From positions 3,630,501 through 3,694,500 of the forward strand of contig NC_017542.1 of assembly GCF_000237325.1 (NCBI RefSeq): a stretch of DNA of 64,000 nucleotides. Reading direction: 5' to 3'. How positions within the stretch are numbered: the stretch's first letter is position 1; each line of letters opens with the position of its first letter. Positions 1 to 8,545 of the stretch are shown piece after piece. Below the pieces are notes generated by a model, which saw only the letters and a list, made by a program, of their open reading frames with translations, was not told where the DNA came from and searched no databases. The translations under genes were made by a program, and so were the position numbers. This stretch comes from Paenibacillus polymyxa M1. GTDB taxonomy: Bacteria; Bacillota; Bacilli; Paenibacillales; Paenibacillaceae.

Positions 1-1091
1 AGTCCGCATTTGCTGTACTTGGACTCTTCATTATGTTGGTAGCTATGAATATTAAGATGGAAAAATATAAAAAGCTTTTTGTGCCTTTATTTTTCATAAC
101 CATATTACTGCTAATCATCGTTCTTTTTACAGGCTCTCTGAATGGTGCAAAAAGCTGGCTCAGATTTGGTAGTATTGGCTTCCAGCCAACGGAACTTGCA
201 AAAATCTCCATCATTCTTTACTTATCCGCACTGATTGTGAAAAAAGGAGATCGATTTAGAGATTTGCGGACTGGCTACATACCTGTAACTGTCATTGTAG
301 GCTCTGTCGCAGGACTCATCATGCTTCAACCGGATTTAGGCTCCTGCTTTATTTTGGTAGCCACCAGTGGCCTGATTATTTATGCCGGGGGAGCCAGCGT
401 CAAACACATTACCGCATCAATCATCCTGCTCGTGCTAGGCGCTTCCATCGTATTTGGTATTGGGTCATTGTTTGGAGGAGATTCCGAAAGCGCAAATGGA
501 CAAGCTACTGCTGCCAAGCAAGATTATAAAATCGGACGCTTTCAAGCCTTTCTTGATCCTGAGAAGTATAGACAAGGAACGGGATACAATCTGGTGCAGT
601 CTTTGCAAGCTATTGGCGAAGGCGGCTTAAACGGATCAGGATTTGGTAAAGGCATTATCAAGCTTCATTATTTGCCCAATTCATTTAATGATTTTATCTT
701 TTCTGTCATTGGTGAAGAGTTTGGATTTATCGGAACAGCCATTTTCTTAATGTTATATTTGTATTTCATTTGGCGAGGCATGCTCATTGCTCTGCGTTGC
801 CATGATCCGTTCGGAACGTTGGTGGGCACTGGCATCATGGGTTTGATCGCCATTCAGGCCTTCATTAATATCGGCGGAGTAACCCAAACGATTCCAATCA
901 CTGGCGTAACCCTTCCGTTTATTAGCTTTGGTGGTTCCTCCCTGCTTGTTATGATGTTCTCCATGGGCATCATGCTCAGTATTTCTCGTGAGAACACCAA
1001 ACAAGCAGTGCAAGAACGCACTACAGGGGTAACTGTCCGTAATGAAGTCCCTACTCGCTTTCAAACTCGTAGAACCAACCGTTACCGCTAA
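1..1091 (+). CDS. FtsW/RodA/SpoVE-family peptidoglycan glycosyltransferase (5' partial)
   Basis: Integral membrane SEDS-family protein that polymerises lipid II or partners a class B PBP during division, elongation or sporulation. The reading frame is open to the left edge (residues SAFAVLGLF precede the first internal Met at 33), so the N-terminus is missing. Typical SEDS features are visible: NGAKSWLRFG after an early membrane segment, QPDLGSCFI, an extracellular loop ending in GTGYNLVQSLQAIGEGGLNGSGFGKG, and the conserved tail PITGVTLPFISFGGSS. The C-terminus is short and basic (TRRTNRYR). An intrinsic terminator follows immediately. Family assignment is secure; whether it is FtsW, RodA or SpoVE cannot be settled from the fragment, though GITxPFxSxGGSS-type tails are shared by all. 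Confidence 0.93.
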   Translation, partial: SAFAVLGLFIMLVAMNIKMEKYKKLFVPLFFITILLLIIVLFTGSLNGAKSWLRFGSIGFQPTELAKISIILYLSALIVKKGDRFRDLRTGYIPVTVIVGSVAGLIMLQPDLGSCFILVATSGLIIYAGGASVKHITASIILLVLGASIVFGIGSLFGGDSESANGQATAAKQDYKIGRFQAFLDPEKYRQGTGYNLVQSLQAIGEGGLNGSGFGKGIIKLHYLPNSFNDFIFSVIGEEFGFIGTAIFLMLYLYFIWRGMLIALRCHDPFGTLVGTGIMGLIAIQAFINIGGVTQTIPITGVTLPFISFGGSSLLVMMFSMGIMLSISRENTKQAVQERTTGVTVRNEVPTRFQTRRTNRYR

Positions 1092-1145
1092 AAAAAGAAC
1101 TTCCATATAGCCACTAACCACGGTGGCATTGGAAGTTCTTTTTTT
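1091..1145 (+). terminator. Intrinsic terminator of the ftsW-like gene
   Basis: Long stem AGAACTTCCA / TGGAAGTTCT around a loop that itself contains CCAC..GTGG, followed by seven T. It overlaps the stop codon of the upstream gene. The A-tract at the 5' side means it could also work on the opposite strand. Confidence 0.9.
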
Positions 1146-1201
1146 GTATATGTATATAACTACAGGTCCGTCTGCAAAATGTTATCCAGCAGATTCACAA
1201 A

Positions 1202-1236
1202 ACGAAAACTGGCGTTTTATAACCACCAGTTTTCGT
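1202..1236 (-). terminator. Probable terminator of the Asp23-family gene
   Basis: Perfect 11-bp inverted repeat ACGAAAACTGG / CCAGTTTTCGT with a 13-nt loop, about 80 bp downstream of the minus-strand Asp23 gene. On the minus strand it is followed by only a weak T-rich run (TTTTG), so it may be an inefficient terminator or an mRNA-end stabiliser. Confidence 0.5.
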
Positions 1237-1318
1237 GTAACTTATTCGGATTATCGCAGGGAATTCCCGGCATCTATACCATTGGTGAAAAATGTCCATT
1301 TAGCATGTGATGGGTCTA

Positions 1319-1684
1319 TTACACTGCATCGTCCTTGAAGGCGACACCTTCCACTTTTACGTTCACTTCCACGACCCGCAATCCCGTCATACTTTCGACG
1401 GCTTCTCGCACATTTTGCTGAAGAATTCGGGACACCTCATGAATAGGTGTTTCGTAGAGCACGATAATACGTAGATCAATGGCAGCTTCCAGTTGTCCAA
1501 CCTCCACTGATACGCCCTTTTGTACATTTTTACCGCTCAGCCTTTTGGCCCAGCCTTCCGATAAGCCGCCTGACATTGCAGCAATGCCTGGTGTCTCTAA
1601 TGCGGCCATCCCGGCAATTTTTCCTACGACATCGTTGGAAATCTTGATGTTTCCTGCTTCCAGTTGTTGAATTTGCTCTGCCAT
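1319..1684 (-). CDS. Asp23/Gls24-family envelope stress protein
   Basis: Small (121 aa) soluble protein of the Asp23/Gls24 (DUF322) family. The visible family pattern is an N-terminal helix entering GNIKISNDVVGKIAGMAALETPGIAAM, then GVSVEVGQLEAAIDLRIIVLYETPIHEVSRILQQNVREAVESMTGLRVVEVNVKV. Proteins of this family are membrane-associated through partners or function near fatty-acid/cell-wall metabolism in Firmicutes (YqhY, YloU). Start is supported by a GGGGG-rich Shine-Dalgarno just upstream. It is a single-gene unit divergent from the cation antiporter. Precise role cannot be deduced here. Confidence 0.9.
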   Translation of the reverse strand: MAEQIQQLEAGNIKISNDVVGKIAGMAALETPGIAAMSGGLSEGWAKRLSGKNVQKGVSVEVGQLEAAIDLRIIVLYETPIHEVSRILQQNVREAVESMTGLRVVEVNVKVEGVAFKDDAV

Positions 1685-1875
1685 GACCTATGTCCCCCTT
1701 CATCCATCCTTTATTTGTATTGTAAAGCCTCAGCCACTCCAAATGCAAACCTTACGTATAAAAACATCGTTCGTTTACAACCTATATCATTTTGGGTATA
1801 TTAATTTAGAAAATCCATACAAGTGACAGTATTCACCAAACTTGTACACAACTATTGATATCGAGGTGCTCTTCA

Positions 1876-2946
1876 TTGAAAAAATGGTTATCTCCCGCTT
1901 TGCTTATAGCCACATTTGCTCTTAGTGCAGTCGCTCATTACACACATTGGAATGCCATAGCCCAATTTGTCATTTGTGCGATTTCTGTTGTATTCGTAGC
2001 CGGTTTTCTCGGTAGGGCGACTGAAAGTGTTGCTCATTATGCTGGTCAACGTTTAGGTGGATTCTTAAATGCCACCTTTGGTAACGCAGCCGAACTGATC
2101 ATCGCCATTTTTCTCGTCAAAGAAGGTCTTTACGATATGGTAAAGGCCAGTCTTACCGGTTCGATCATCGGCAATCTGCTGCTGGTGCTCGGAGCGAGTC
2201 TGTTTGCTGGCGGTTTGAAATATAAAGTACAAAATTTCAATATATCGCTGGCTGGATTAAGTGGCTCCCTGATGATTGTGGCTGTTATTGCCTTGTTCGT
2301 TCCAGCTGTCTTTCTGAACACGCATGTGATCACGGATAGCGAGTCAGATACACTCAGTCTTATCGTTGCAGGCACGCTTATTGTCGCGTATATTGCTTGG
2401 CTTATTTTTTCTATGATTACGCATAAGGACTATTTAGCTGACGTGACCGAACAAAAAGATGAAGAATTGCCGCATGAGCATGCCCCTGTATGGTCTAGAA
2501 ATAAATCCATTGCCTATTTGGTACTCGCTACCGTTATGGTCGCTTTTGTCAGCGAATGGCTGGTAGGTACACTGGAAGTATTTACGACTCAATTTGGACT
2601 AAGCGAATTGTTCGTGGGTGCATTTCTTGTCGCTATTATTGGTAATGCGGCCGAACATAGCGCTGCCATTTTACTGGCTATGAAGAACAAAATCGGTGCA
2701 TCTGTTGAAATTGCTGTCGGCAGCAGTTTGCAAATTGCCCTATTCGTTGCCCCTGTGCTGATTTTTGTCAGTTACTTTATGGGAAACACGATGAATATTG
2801 TTTTCACAACCATTGAATTGGTAGCCATTGCCGTCGCTGTATTTATCGCCAAATCCATCACCCAGGACGGCTCAACCAACTGGTATGAGGGACTTATGCT
2901 GCTGGTAGTGTATGTATTGTTAGGTGTATCCTTCTTCCTTGTGTAG
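1876..2946 (+). CDS. cax: Ca2+/H+ antiporter, CaCA/CAX family
   Basis: Membrane protein of about 356 aa that exports Ca2+ in exchange for protons. Two homologous halves are clear: the first carries GNAAELIIAIFLVKEG and GSIIGNLLLVLGASLF, the second GNAAEHSAAILLAMKNK and GSSLQIALFVAPVLI, the paired alpha-repeats with the essential Glu residues. About eleven hydrophobic segments and an acidic/histidine-rich loop (residues near 200, EQKDEELPHEHAP) between the halves are visible. I chose the TTG at 1876 (LKKWLS) because GAGGTG lies seven bases upstream; an earlier in-frame TTG at 1855 has no ribosome-binding site. Confidence 0.93.
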   Translation: MKKWLSPALLIATFALSAVAHYTHWNAIAQFVICAISVVFVAGFLGRATESVAHYAGQRLGGFLNATFGNAAELIIAIFLVKEGLYDMVKASLTGSIIGNLLLVLGASLFAGGLKYKVQNFNISLAGLSGSLMIVAVIALFVPAVFLNTHVITDSESDTLSLIVAGTLIVAYIAWLIFSMITHKDYLADVTEQKDEELPHEHAPVWSRNKSIAYLVLATVMVAFVSEWLVGTLEVFTTQFGLSELFVGAFLVAIIGNAAEHSAAILLAMKNKIGASVEIAVGSSLQIALFVAPVLIFVSYFMGNTMNIVFTTIELVAIAVAVFIAKSITQDGSTNWYEGLMLLVVYVLLGVSFFLV

Positions 2947-3017
2947 CTTCCAAAGTTTTAAAATGTAGATTAAATTGTAGTGACTGCTTCGCGTTTCATT
3001 TAAACATCTGATCACTA

Positions 3018-3074
3018 TTGCCCTTGAATTTTTAAGACAATATAATCCTGTAAGCTGTTAAAATTCAAGGGCAA
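3018..3074. repeat. 17-bp near-perfect inverted repeat downstream of cax
   Basis: TTGCCCTTGAATTTTTAA at 3018-3035 pairs with TTAAAATTCAAGGGCAA at 3058-3074 with one bulged T. The loop is about 22 nt and there is no T-run directly after it. It sits between the cax stop and a second small hairpin. Confidence 0.7.
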
Positions 3075-3111
3075 AGGTGAACGCTAAAAAGCGACCTCTC
3101 ATCCTCTTTTT
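3075..3111 (+). terminator. Possible terminator after cax
   Basis: Short hairpin AGGTGAACGCT / AGCGACCT with an AAAA loop followed after a few bases by TTTTT. Weak but well placed downstream of cax. Confidence 0.4.
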
Positions 3112-3123
3112 AAAAAATGGCAT

Positions 3124-3155
3124 CAAAAAAAGCATGCTCTCAAATTTCGCATGCT
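3124..3155 (-). terminator. Intrinsic terminator of ylaN
   Basis: On the minus strand AGCATGC / GCATGCT stem with an 11-nt loop followed by seven T, twenty bases after the ylaN stop. Confidence 0.85.
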
Positions 3156-3176
3156 CTCATCAATTCAACCGTCTTC

Positions 3177-3467
3177 CTAATTAGCCTTATTATTCATGGC
3201 CTCATATAGAATAGCCAGATTGCGTTCCAGCTCACTGACCAGCTGTTTACCTACCATTTCCGGAAGAAGTCCGGCGCGAACCGCAAAATCCACTTCCTTG
3301 GAAAATCCGTACATCTGAGTATCCAGCACTTCCTCATAGAGAGGGCAATAACGGGTTGCCAGATTCTCCATCTGTACTTCAATAAGCTTCTTTATTTTAT
3401 CTGCATCTTCCTGAAGCAGATTAATGGCCTTGATATTCAATTGTTCCTGCAAATCAGATGAAGTCAT
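3177..3467 (-). CDS. ylaN: YlaN-family protein (DUF1507)
   Basis: Small cytosolic alpha-helical protein (96 aa) of the YlaN/UPF0358 family. The diagnostic stretch is [51 protein letters not shown], found near-identically in Bacillales. YlaN of other Firmicutes has been linked to iron homeostasis through contact with Fur; that is family knowledge, nothing here proves it. The start at 3467 (MTSSDLQ) is preceded by GGGGGGAAG with good spacing; an upstream Met at 3491 would lack a site. Monocistronic, with its own terminator. Confidence 0.92.
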   Translation of the reverse strand: MTSSDLQEQLNIKAINLLQEDADKIKKLIEVQMENLATRYCPLYEEVLDTQMYGFSKEVDFAVRAGLLPEMVGKQLVSELERNLAILYEAMNNKAN

Positions 3468-3554
3468 GGATTCTTCCCCCCTATGTCTCAATGTCGCACA
3501 AGACGTCCTAACCTTAATATTAGACCAAATTGCAGGCTAATACAAGAACCTGAC

Positions 3555-3593
3555 AAAAAAAGCATCCCTACAGTTACAGGTAGGGATGCTTTT
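3555..3593 (-). terminator. Intrinsic terminator of the HPr-like gene
   Basis: Perfect 11-bp stem AGCATCCCTAC / GTAGGGATGCT, eight-base loop, seven T on the minus strand. Confidence 0.92.
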
Positions 3594-3607
3594 GCTTCCT
3601 CAATAAG

Positions 3608-3850
3608 TTAGGTGGCTACTGAAATGTGCAGCCCGTGCTTCTGGAACACCTCAATAATCGCTTTTTTGGCTTCCTCGGCGTCAGGCCCGTGAACATGCAG
3701 CTCATAACTGTGACTGCTGACCAAGGTCGTAAACAAGCCCAGTATACTTTTCACATCAATATACTTATTTTCGGAATGAAGGACGATGGAAGAAGTGAAT
3801 TTGCTTGCCGTCTGTGCAATTTCAACAACCGCCGCATTATTGTTGGACAT
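3608..3850 (-). CDS. HPr-like protein lacking the phosphorylatable His15
   Basis: An 80-aa protein matching the HPr fold of the phosphotransferase system: VVEIAQTASKF (helix 1), IDVKSILGLFTTL (regulatory-serine helix), ELHVHGPDAEEAKKAIIEVFQKHG (last strand and helix). Compared with HPr, the first strand and the active-site GIHARPA motif are absent; the residue aligned with His15 is Asn4. The serine equivalent to regulatory Ser46 is kept (Ser35 in KSILG). An in-frame stop lies just upstream of the start and GAGGG precedes the ATG, so the short N-terminus is real. It cannot pass phosphate from PEP but could, like Crh of Bacillus, act as a Ser-phosphorylated cofactor of CcpA; that is inference. 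Monocistronic. Confidence 0.85.
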   Translation of the reverse strand: MSNNNAAVVEIAQTASKFTSSIVLHSENKYIDVKSILGLFTTLVSSHSYELHVHGPDAEEAKKAIIEVFQKHGLHISVAT

Positions 3851-3941
3851 AGTGAGATCCCTCGCTTTACTGGATTTTCATATATCAATGCTCATTCATT
3901 ATGATACATTGAAATCGCTTTCTCAGCAAGAACAGATATTG

Positions 3942-5057
3942 TTATTTCAAGTTTTCAGGATTTAACGGCTCCAGCTCAGGCAGCACAAAAATACCGTCCT
4001 TACGGATTAAAACATCATCAAAATAAATTTCACCGCCACCATATTCCGGACGCTGAATCAATACCAAATCCCAATGAATCGAAGAACGGTTACCGTTATC
4101 CGCCGTTTCATAAGCTTGACCTGGTGTAAAGTGCAAGCTACCTGCAATCTTCTCGTCAAACAGAATATCCTTCATTGGGTGTAAAATGTGTGGGTTAAAC
4201 CCGATGGCAAACTCGCCAATATAGCGTGCTCCCTCATCGGAATCGAGAATATCATTTAACCGCTTGGTATCGTTGCTTGTCGCTTCCACGATTTTACCAT
4301 TTTCAAAACGGAATTTAACATTCTCAAAGGTAATTCCATTATATAGGGTTTGTGCATTATAGCTAATGGTTCCGTTAACTGAATCACGTACAGGCGCGCT
4401 ATATACTTCGCCATCCGGAATATTGCATTGACCCGAACACTTAATGGCTCCAATTTGCTTGATAGAGAAGCTCAGATCAGTACCTGGACCGCTGATCCGT
4501 ACTTTGTCTGTCCGGTTCATCAGGTCTGCCAATGCATCTTGAGCTTTGTCCATTTTCGCGTAATCCAGGTTACATACATCGAAATAAAAATCTTCGAATG
4601 CTTCAGTGCTAATATTGGCCAGTTGAGCCATGCTGTCATTCGGATAACGCAGCACTACCCATTTGGTGTGTTTCACTCGTTGTTCGCTATGTACCGCATG
4701 CTGATAAATGGAATTATACATTTTCATTTTATCTTCCGGTACATCTGACAGATCATTTACATTTTCGCCTGCACGAATTCCGATGTAACAGTGCATTTGT
4801 TTCATCCGGTTGAGGTCAATTTCAGCCCAAGTTTCCAGCATTTCCTTTGTCGCATTACGAAGCATAGCGCTCTGCACCTTACGATCTGTAAGCTGAACAA
4901 AAACATTTCCGCCTTTTTTACCAACTTCATGAATGATGGCGTTAAGCAAGTCACGCTCTGTACCAATCATTTCGATCAATACATTTTCTCCAGGCTGCAC
5001 TTCAACAGAGTAACCTACCAGATTTTCCGCCAGCTTAAGTATTCTAGGATCTTTCAT
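3942..5057 (-). CDS. Aminopeptidase, M29 family (AmpS/PepS type)
   Basis: A 371-aa cytoplasmic metallo-aminopeptidase of peptidase family M29, which removes N-terminal residues from peptides using two cobalt/zinc ions. Recognisable parts are PGENVLIEMIGTERDLLNAI near the N-terminus, ISGPGTDLSFSI, NIPDGEVYSAPVRDSVNGTI (metal-ligand Glu region), IGEFAIGFNPHI and the C-terminal RSSIHWDLVLIQRPEYGGGEIYFDD with His-Trp-Asp. Start at 5057 (MKDPRIL) follows GAAGGAGAG with seven-base spacing. Single gene, with a short gap to the lipoprotein gene upstream on the same strand, so co-transcription is possible. Confidence 0.92.
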   Translation of the reverse strand: MKDPRILKLAENLVGYSVEVQPGENVLIEMIGTERDLLNAIIHEVGKKGGNVFVQLTDRKVQSAMLRNATKEMLETWAEIDLNRMKQMHCYIGIRAGENVNDLSDVPEDKMKMYNSIYQHAVHSEQRVKHTKWVVLRYPNDSMAQLANISTEAFEDFYFDVCNLDYAKMDKAQDALADLMNRTDKVRISGPGTDLSFSIKQIGAIKCSGQCNIPDGEVYSAPVRDSVNGTISYNAQTLYNGITFENVKFRFENGKIVEATSNDTKRLNDILDSDEGARYIGEFAIGFNPHILHPMKDILFDEKIAGSLHFTPGQAYETADNGNRSSIHWDLVLIQRPEYGGGEIYFDDVLIRKDGIFVLPELEPLNPENLK

Positions 5058-5133
5058 GTAGTGTCTCTCCTTCTTTATTTCGCTCTTTTTGAACAACGGT
5101 TAATTCAATTTCCATTGTATCATGCCCGCTCCG

Positions 5134-5979
5134 TTACTTGTAGTCCTCAAAAGCAACTCTGGTTATCAGAGCCTCTTGGTGCAGCTCTTCATTCGCAACC
5201 TGTCGGGAAATTCGGCATTCTGACGACAGCTTTAAAGGCAAACCCGTTTGGCGGTCTATAGTTAAATGGTACACAGTCCGCACATCGGAATGCTCCAGCT
5301 GGTTGTTCATATCCTCACAACTTTGCTTCCATACTTGACTCAGCTTTTGTTGCAGCTCTTGGTTCGTTTCTGTATGCTGCGTTTTTAAAATCCTGATTTG
5401 AGGATTTAACGTATTCATTTCTTCCATTAAACGTTCTTTCAACCAACGCTTTGCTGAGGCAGGTTCTGGTTCAATCCTCACCACCCAAGTTCCCCGGGCA
5501 GCTCCCTTTTCCATACGAATGCTCTTATTCAGTGTGTTTAATTCCTCAAGCTCCTGAATCGGATTGAAGCGATTTAACATGCCATTTTGAACTATAGAAG
5601 TATCCCCAGATGTCAGCGCAATCCATTTTCCATTTTGACGAAGAAACCGTTCATGTGTAACACCAGGCTCAAACTTATCTTCTTTCAGTGCTACATAGTC
5701 GCCTTGCTTACGCAAAGCCTCTGCAGATCCCCAGTGCATGATCAGTTCATCGTGATTTTTTAGCTTCCCGCGATATTCAAACTGTTTAGTCGTAGGCAGG
5801 CCGTCAGTTCTGATTCTAGTCTGTCCGATAAACGTTATCCTCTCTCTGCCAGCCATTCCTGCAACAGCTCTTCTAAAAATCTGCTCAGGAGTATATTGCC
5901 GATCCAGTGCACAACCGCTTAACACACATATAATCAGAAACATACAGCCCCGCATTACCCATTGCTTTCTCCAATGCAT
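5134..5979 (-). CDS. Lipoprotein of unknown function
   Basis: A 281-aa exported lipoprotein: basic N-terminus, hydrophobic stretch GCMFLIICV and lipobox LSGC with the lipidated Cys about residue 23. The mature part is rich in charged residues and has no domain I can name. It repeatedly alternates beta-like segments (ERITFIGQTRIRTDG, DELIMHWG, TWVVRIEPEP, TVYHLTIDRQTGLPLKLSSE), which recalls LolA/outer-surface carrier-like beta sheets in Firmicute lipoproteins, but this is only an impression. Lies 76 bp upstream of the aminopeptidase gene on the same strand. Confidence 0.8.
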   Translation of the reverse strand: MHWRKQWVMRGCMFLIICVLSGCALDRQYTPEQIFRRAVAGMAGRERITFIGQTRIRTDGLPTTKQFEYRGKLKNHDELIMHWGSAEALRKQGDYVALKEDKFEPGVTHERFLRQNGKWIALTSGDTSIVQNGMLNRFNPIQELEELNTLNKSIRMEKGAARGTWVVRIEPEPASAKRWLKERLMEEMNTLNPQIRILKTQHTETNQELQQKLSQVWKQSCEDMNNQLEHSDVRTVYHLTIDRQTGLPLKLSSECRISRQVANEELHQEALITRVAFEDYK

Positions 5980-6124
5980 ACCATCATCCGTCCTATCCTA
6001 AACATGACTATAAATCATGATAAAAATTCTGTTTCAGAACATCCAGGTTATAGCTATGCTTAGGATTACCTGTCTACAATCGGTTATGCAAAACAAAAAG
6101 AGAACATTCCCTAAGGAATATTCT

Positions 6125-8110
6125 CTACATATCGCCTACATGATCAATAACTATACGATTACGTCCTTCATTTTTCGCTTCATACAAGGCCATATCAGCC
6201 CTATAAAATAAAGATTCGATGCTGATTTGCTCGTCCAGCCAGTTCCATTCGGCAATCCCGCAAGAAACAGTCACCTGAGGATTAGTTTCATGCTGTACAC
6301 AGCTACGTATTTTTTCTGCATATCCCAGTGCCTGTTGAACCCCCAACTGCGGCAAATAAATGGCAAGCTCCTCTCCGCCCCATCTGGCACATACATCCTC
6401 ATCACGAGTCGCCGAGCGAACAATATTGCTAACGCTTTTCAGAATTTCGTCACCCGTCTGGTGCCCATACGTATCATTCACCTGCTTGAATTGATCAATA
6501 TCAACCAAAATAAGAGAGCCACAGAAATCCTTTTCCTGATGTTCCTGAATAATTCGGTCTACATAATGACGTACATATAAACCTGTTAACATGTCCATAT
6601 TAGCCAGACGCCGCACCTCGGCATGTAGCATAGCATTGGTTACGGCCAGTCCGATATGAGGAGCTAGCATTTGCAGCATCTTGTAATTATCGTAAGAAAA
6701 AAAATGTGGAAGCTTGCTCGACAATAATATAACCCCTCTAGGAGTCCCCCTGTTCTTCATAGGCACAGCCATCAAAGACTGAGAGTCCGTCGTATCCATA
6801 AACCGAGAGGATATCTTCCCATCCTTTCTATAGTCAGACACAATCACGGGTTCTCCTGTTTTGCATATCAGTCCAGCAAATCCACCTTCACGAGGGTAAC
6901 TCTCCAGCTTTAAACTTTCCACATTGCTTGACATCACCCTAAAGCAACTTCCATCCTGATCCAGCTGCACAATACAACAAAAGTCGGCCATGAACATTTT
7001 TAATAATTCCTGCACGGCAAACTCAAATATTTCATTTAATTTCAGGCTCTGATTCAAACGCTGAACCAACTCATTAATGAGCCGTAATTCATGGATAAGT
7101 ACATTCGATTGCTCCAGCAGCTTCGCATTTTCAAATGCGGTGCCAGCTGTATCTGCCATCATCGCAATCAGCTCTACGTCCACTTTTTCCATACTATCCG
7201 CACCTGCCGGAAGAATCATATGGAAAACACCATATACGCCCTGCTTGCCACGTAACGGGATACCGATTTCAGTTATTTCATCTTGTGGACCGGCAGGCTC
7301 ATTCACAGCCATTTGCCCTTTCATAAATGCACGGACACATACATCCTCGTCCCGTTCATGTAGCAACAAAGGCTTGACCTGAGGATTTCGACTGTGCCGA
7401 TCCTGACTCATATACAACGTGATATCCACATGGGGAAACAAATAGGCGATACTTCCAAATACTTCATCCAGCACGCCTTCCACATCAATCTTGTCATGCA
7501 TCCGTTTTACAATCTGAAATAAAATAGAGCGGCGTCTGCCTTCACGTTCACTCCGATTCTGCATCCCTAGGATATCTTCCATAAATATATACTCAAACTT
7601 CGAGTAAAAGCAGGACCTAAAATGCAAAGAAGCCACTAACAATGCGTCCTGATTCGAGACAAAATGTTGAGCAGGCCGTGTAAAACGAAGAGCGGCGAAA
7701 GGCTCTCTCTTGTAATTGCGGCATAGTATGGGAACCATGTATACAAATGTAAGACTCCCATCCCGAAGTTTACGCTGGCTCACTTCCATCTCTCTAGATA
7801 TGCAACAACGCTCGACCAACTCTAAATCCTCGTCATCATCCTCTTCCCTACCAGCAACCCGAACACCTGTAAAATTAAAGACAGCAGTATACTCTTCACT
7901 GATCCAGGATATACCATTGCTCTGCTGTAACCAATTCCGATATCCTTGGACGAGAAGCTGATTAATATAGGGGTAATCATAGGGTGTCATATCCATGTTC
8001 TGGAGCCAGGCAAAAGACGTATATCCTTTATCATCAAACAGCGGAGCACCGCTAGCCTGCACTGTTTTACTGTCAAGCGTTTGCTGATCCGTTGTTGAAA
8101 ATTCCGACAT
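6125..8110 (-). CDS. Diguanylate cyclase with tandem GAF domains
   Basis: A 661-aa cytoplasmic signalling enzyme that makes c-di-GMP. From N to C: an unassigned region (1-190), two GAF-like sensor domains (about 205-340 and 350-495; the second shows GGFAGLICKTGEPVIVSD and a DSQSLMAVPM core), and a GGDEF domain (about 500-655) starting MDMLTGLYVR. The catalytic motif reads RWGGEEL, an accepted active variant, and an RxxD inhibitory I-site (RDED) lies five residues before it. No membrane segment is seen, so it senses an internal signal. Start at 8110 (MSEFST) has AAGGAG nine bases upstream; the longer frame from 8167 has no site. Transcribed alone, divergent from rpsD. Confidence 0.93.
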   Translation of the reverse strand: MSEFSTTDQQTLDSKTVQASGAPLFDDKGYTSFAWLQNMDMTPYDYPYINQLLVQGYRNWLQQSNGISWISEEYTAVFNFTGVRVAGREEDDDEDLELVERCCISREMEVSQRKLRDGSLTFVYMVPILCRNYKREPFAALRFTRPAQHFVSNQDALLVASLHFRSCFYSKFEYIFMEDILGMQNRSEREGRRRSILFQIVKRMHDKIDVEGVLDEVFGSIAYLFPHVDITLYMSQDRHSRNPQVKPLLLHERDEDVCVRAFMKGQMAVNEPAGPQDEITEIGIPLRGKQGVYGVFHMILPAGADSMEKVDVELIAMMADTAGTAFENAKLLEQSNVLIHELRLINELVQRLNQSLKLNEIFEFAVQELLKMFMADFCCIVQLDQDGSCFRVMSSNVESLKLESYPREGGFAGLICKTGEPVIVSDYRKDGKISSRFMDTTDSQSLMAVPMKNRGTPRGVILLSSKLPHFFSYDNYKMLQMLAPHIGLAVTNAMLHAEVRRLANMDMLTGLYVRHYVDRIIQEHQEKDFCGSLILVDIDQFKQVNDTYGHQTGDEILKSVSNIVRSATRDEDVCARWGGEELAIYLPQLGVQQALGYAEKIRSCVQHETNPQVTVSCGIAEWNWLDEQISIESLFYRADMALYEAKNEGRNRIVIDHVGDM

Positions 8111-8297
8111 ATTAAGGCGCTCCTTCACAGCAAAATTAGCTGTACCAAGACAGCGGCTATACACCACTATAGCTCATAATATGATCTATTTTACTCTCAA
8201 CTTTAGAAATTTGCATCCATTTTTCAGAAATTCGTCCCACCTTTTTAGTTCTTAAGCCCTATCGACAAATTTTGACGTTTTCATTCTTTTTCTCTAC

Positions 8298-8325
8298 TTG
8301 ACATTGACCCACTATAACATATAAT
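8298..8325 (+). promoter_or_regulatory. Sigma-A promoter of rpsD
   Basis: TTGACA at 8298-8303 and TATAAT at 8320-8325, 16-bp spacer. Both hexamers are perfect, as expected for a ribosomal-protein gene. Confidence 0.85.
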
Positions 8326-8331
8326 ATATAT

Positions 8332-8545
8332 TATTGAAAAAGACTGTACGGCAGAACTATCTACTGTGCGGATCTTAAATTTTGGGCGTAACAGTTTGTG
8401 TCACCCTCATCTTATTTGTTGCTGACAGGACAGCGGCTGAACTTTTCTGTCAGTAGTGCGTCTCACCTTCTAGGTAGCGCCGAACAAATTGGAGCGCAAA
8501 GAGAGCCCCAACTCAAATTTTAATTATGAAGGAGTTAACTCTATA
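8332..8545 (+). promoter_or_regulatory. Long rpsD mRNA leader, probable S4 autoregulatory site
   Basis: About 200 nt of untranslated leader between the promoter and the rpsD start. It contains complementary segments (for example CTGACAG near 8423 and CTGTCAG near 8446; GCGC elements flanking the ribosome-binding region). In Bacillus, ribosomal protein S4 represses its own mRNA by binding such a leader. The assignment rests on position, length and folding potential, not on a detailed structure match. Confidence 0.55.
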
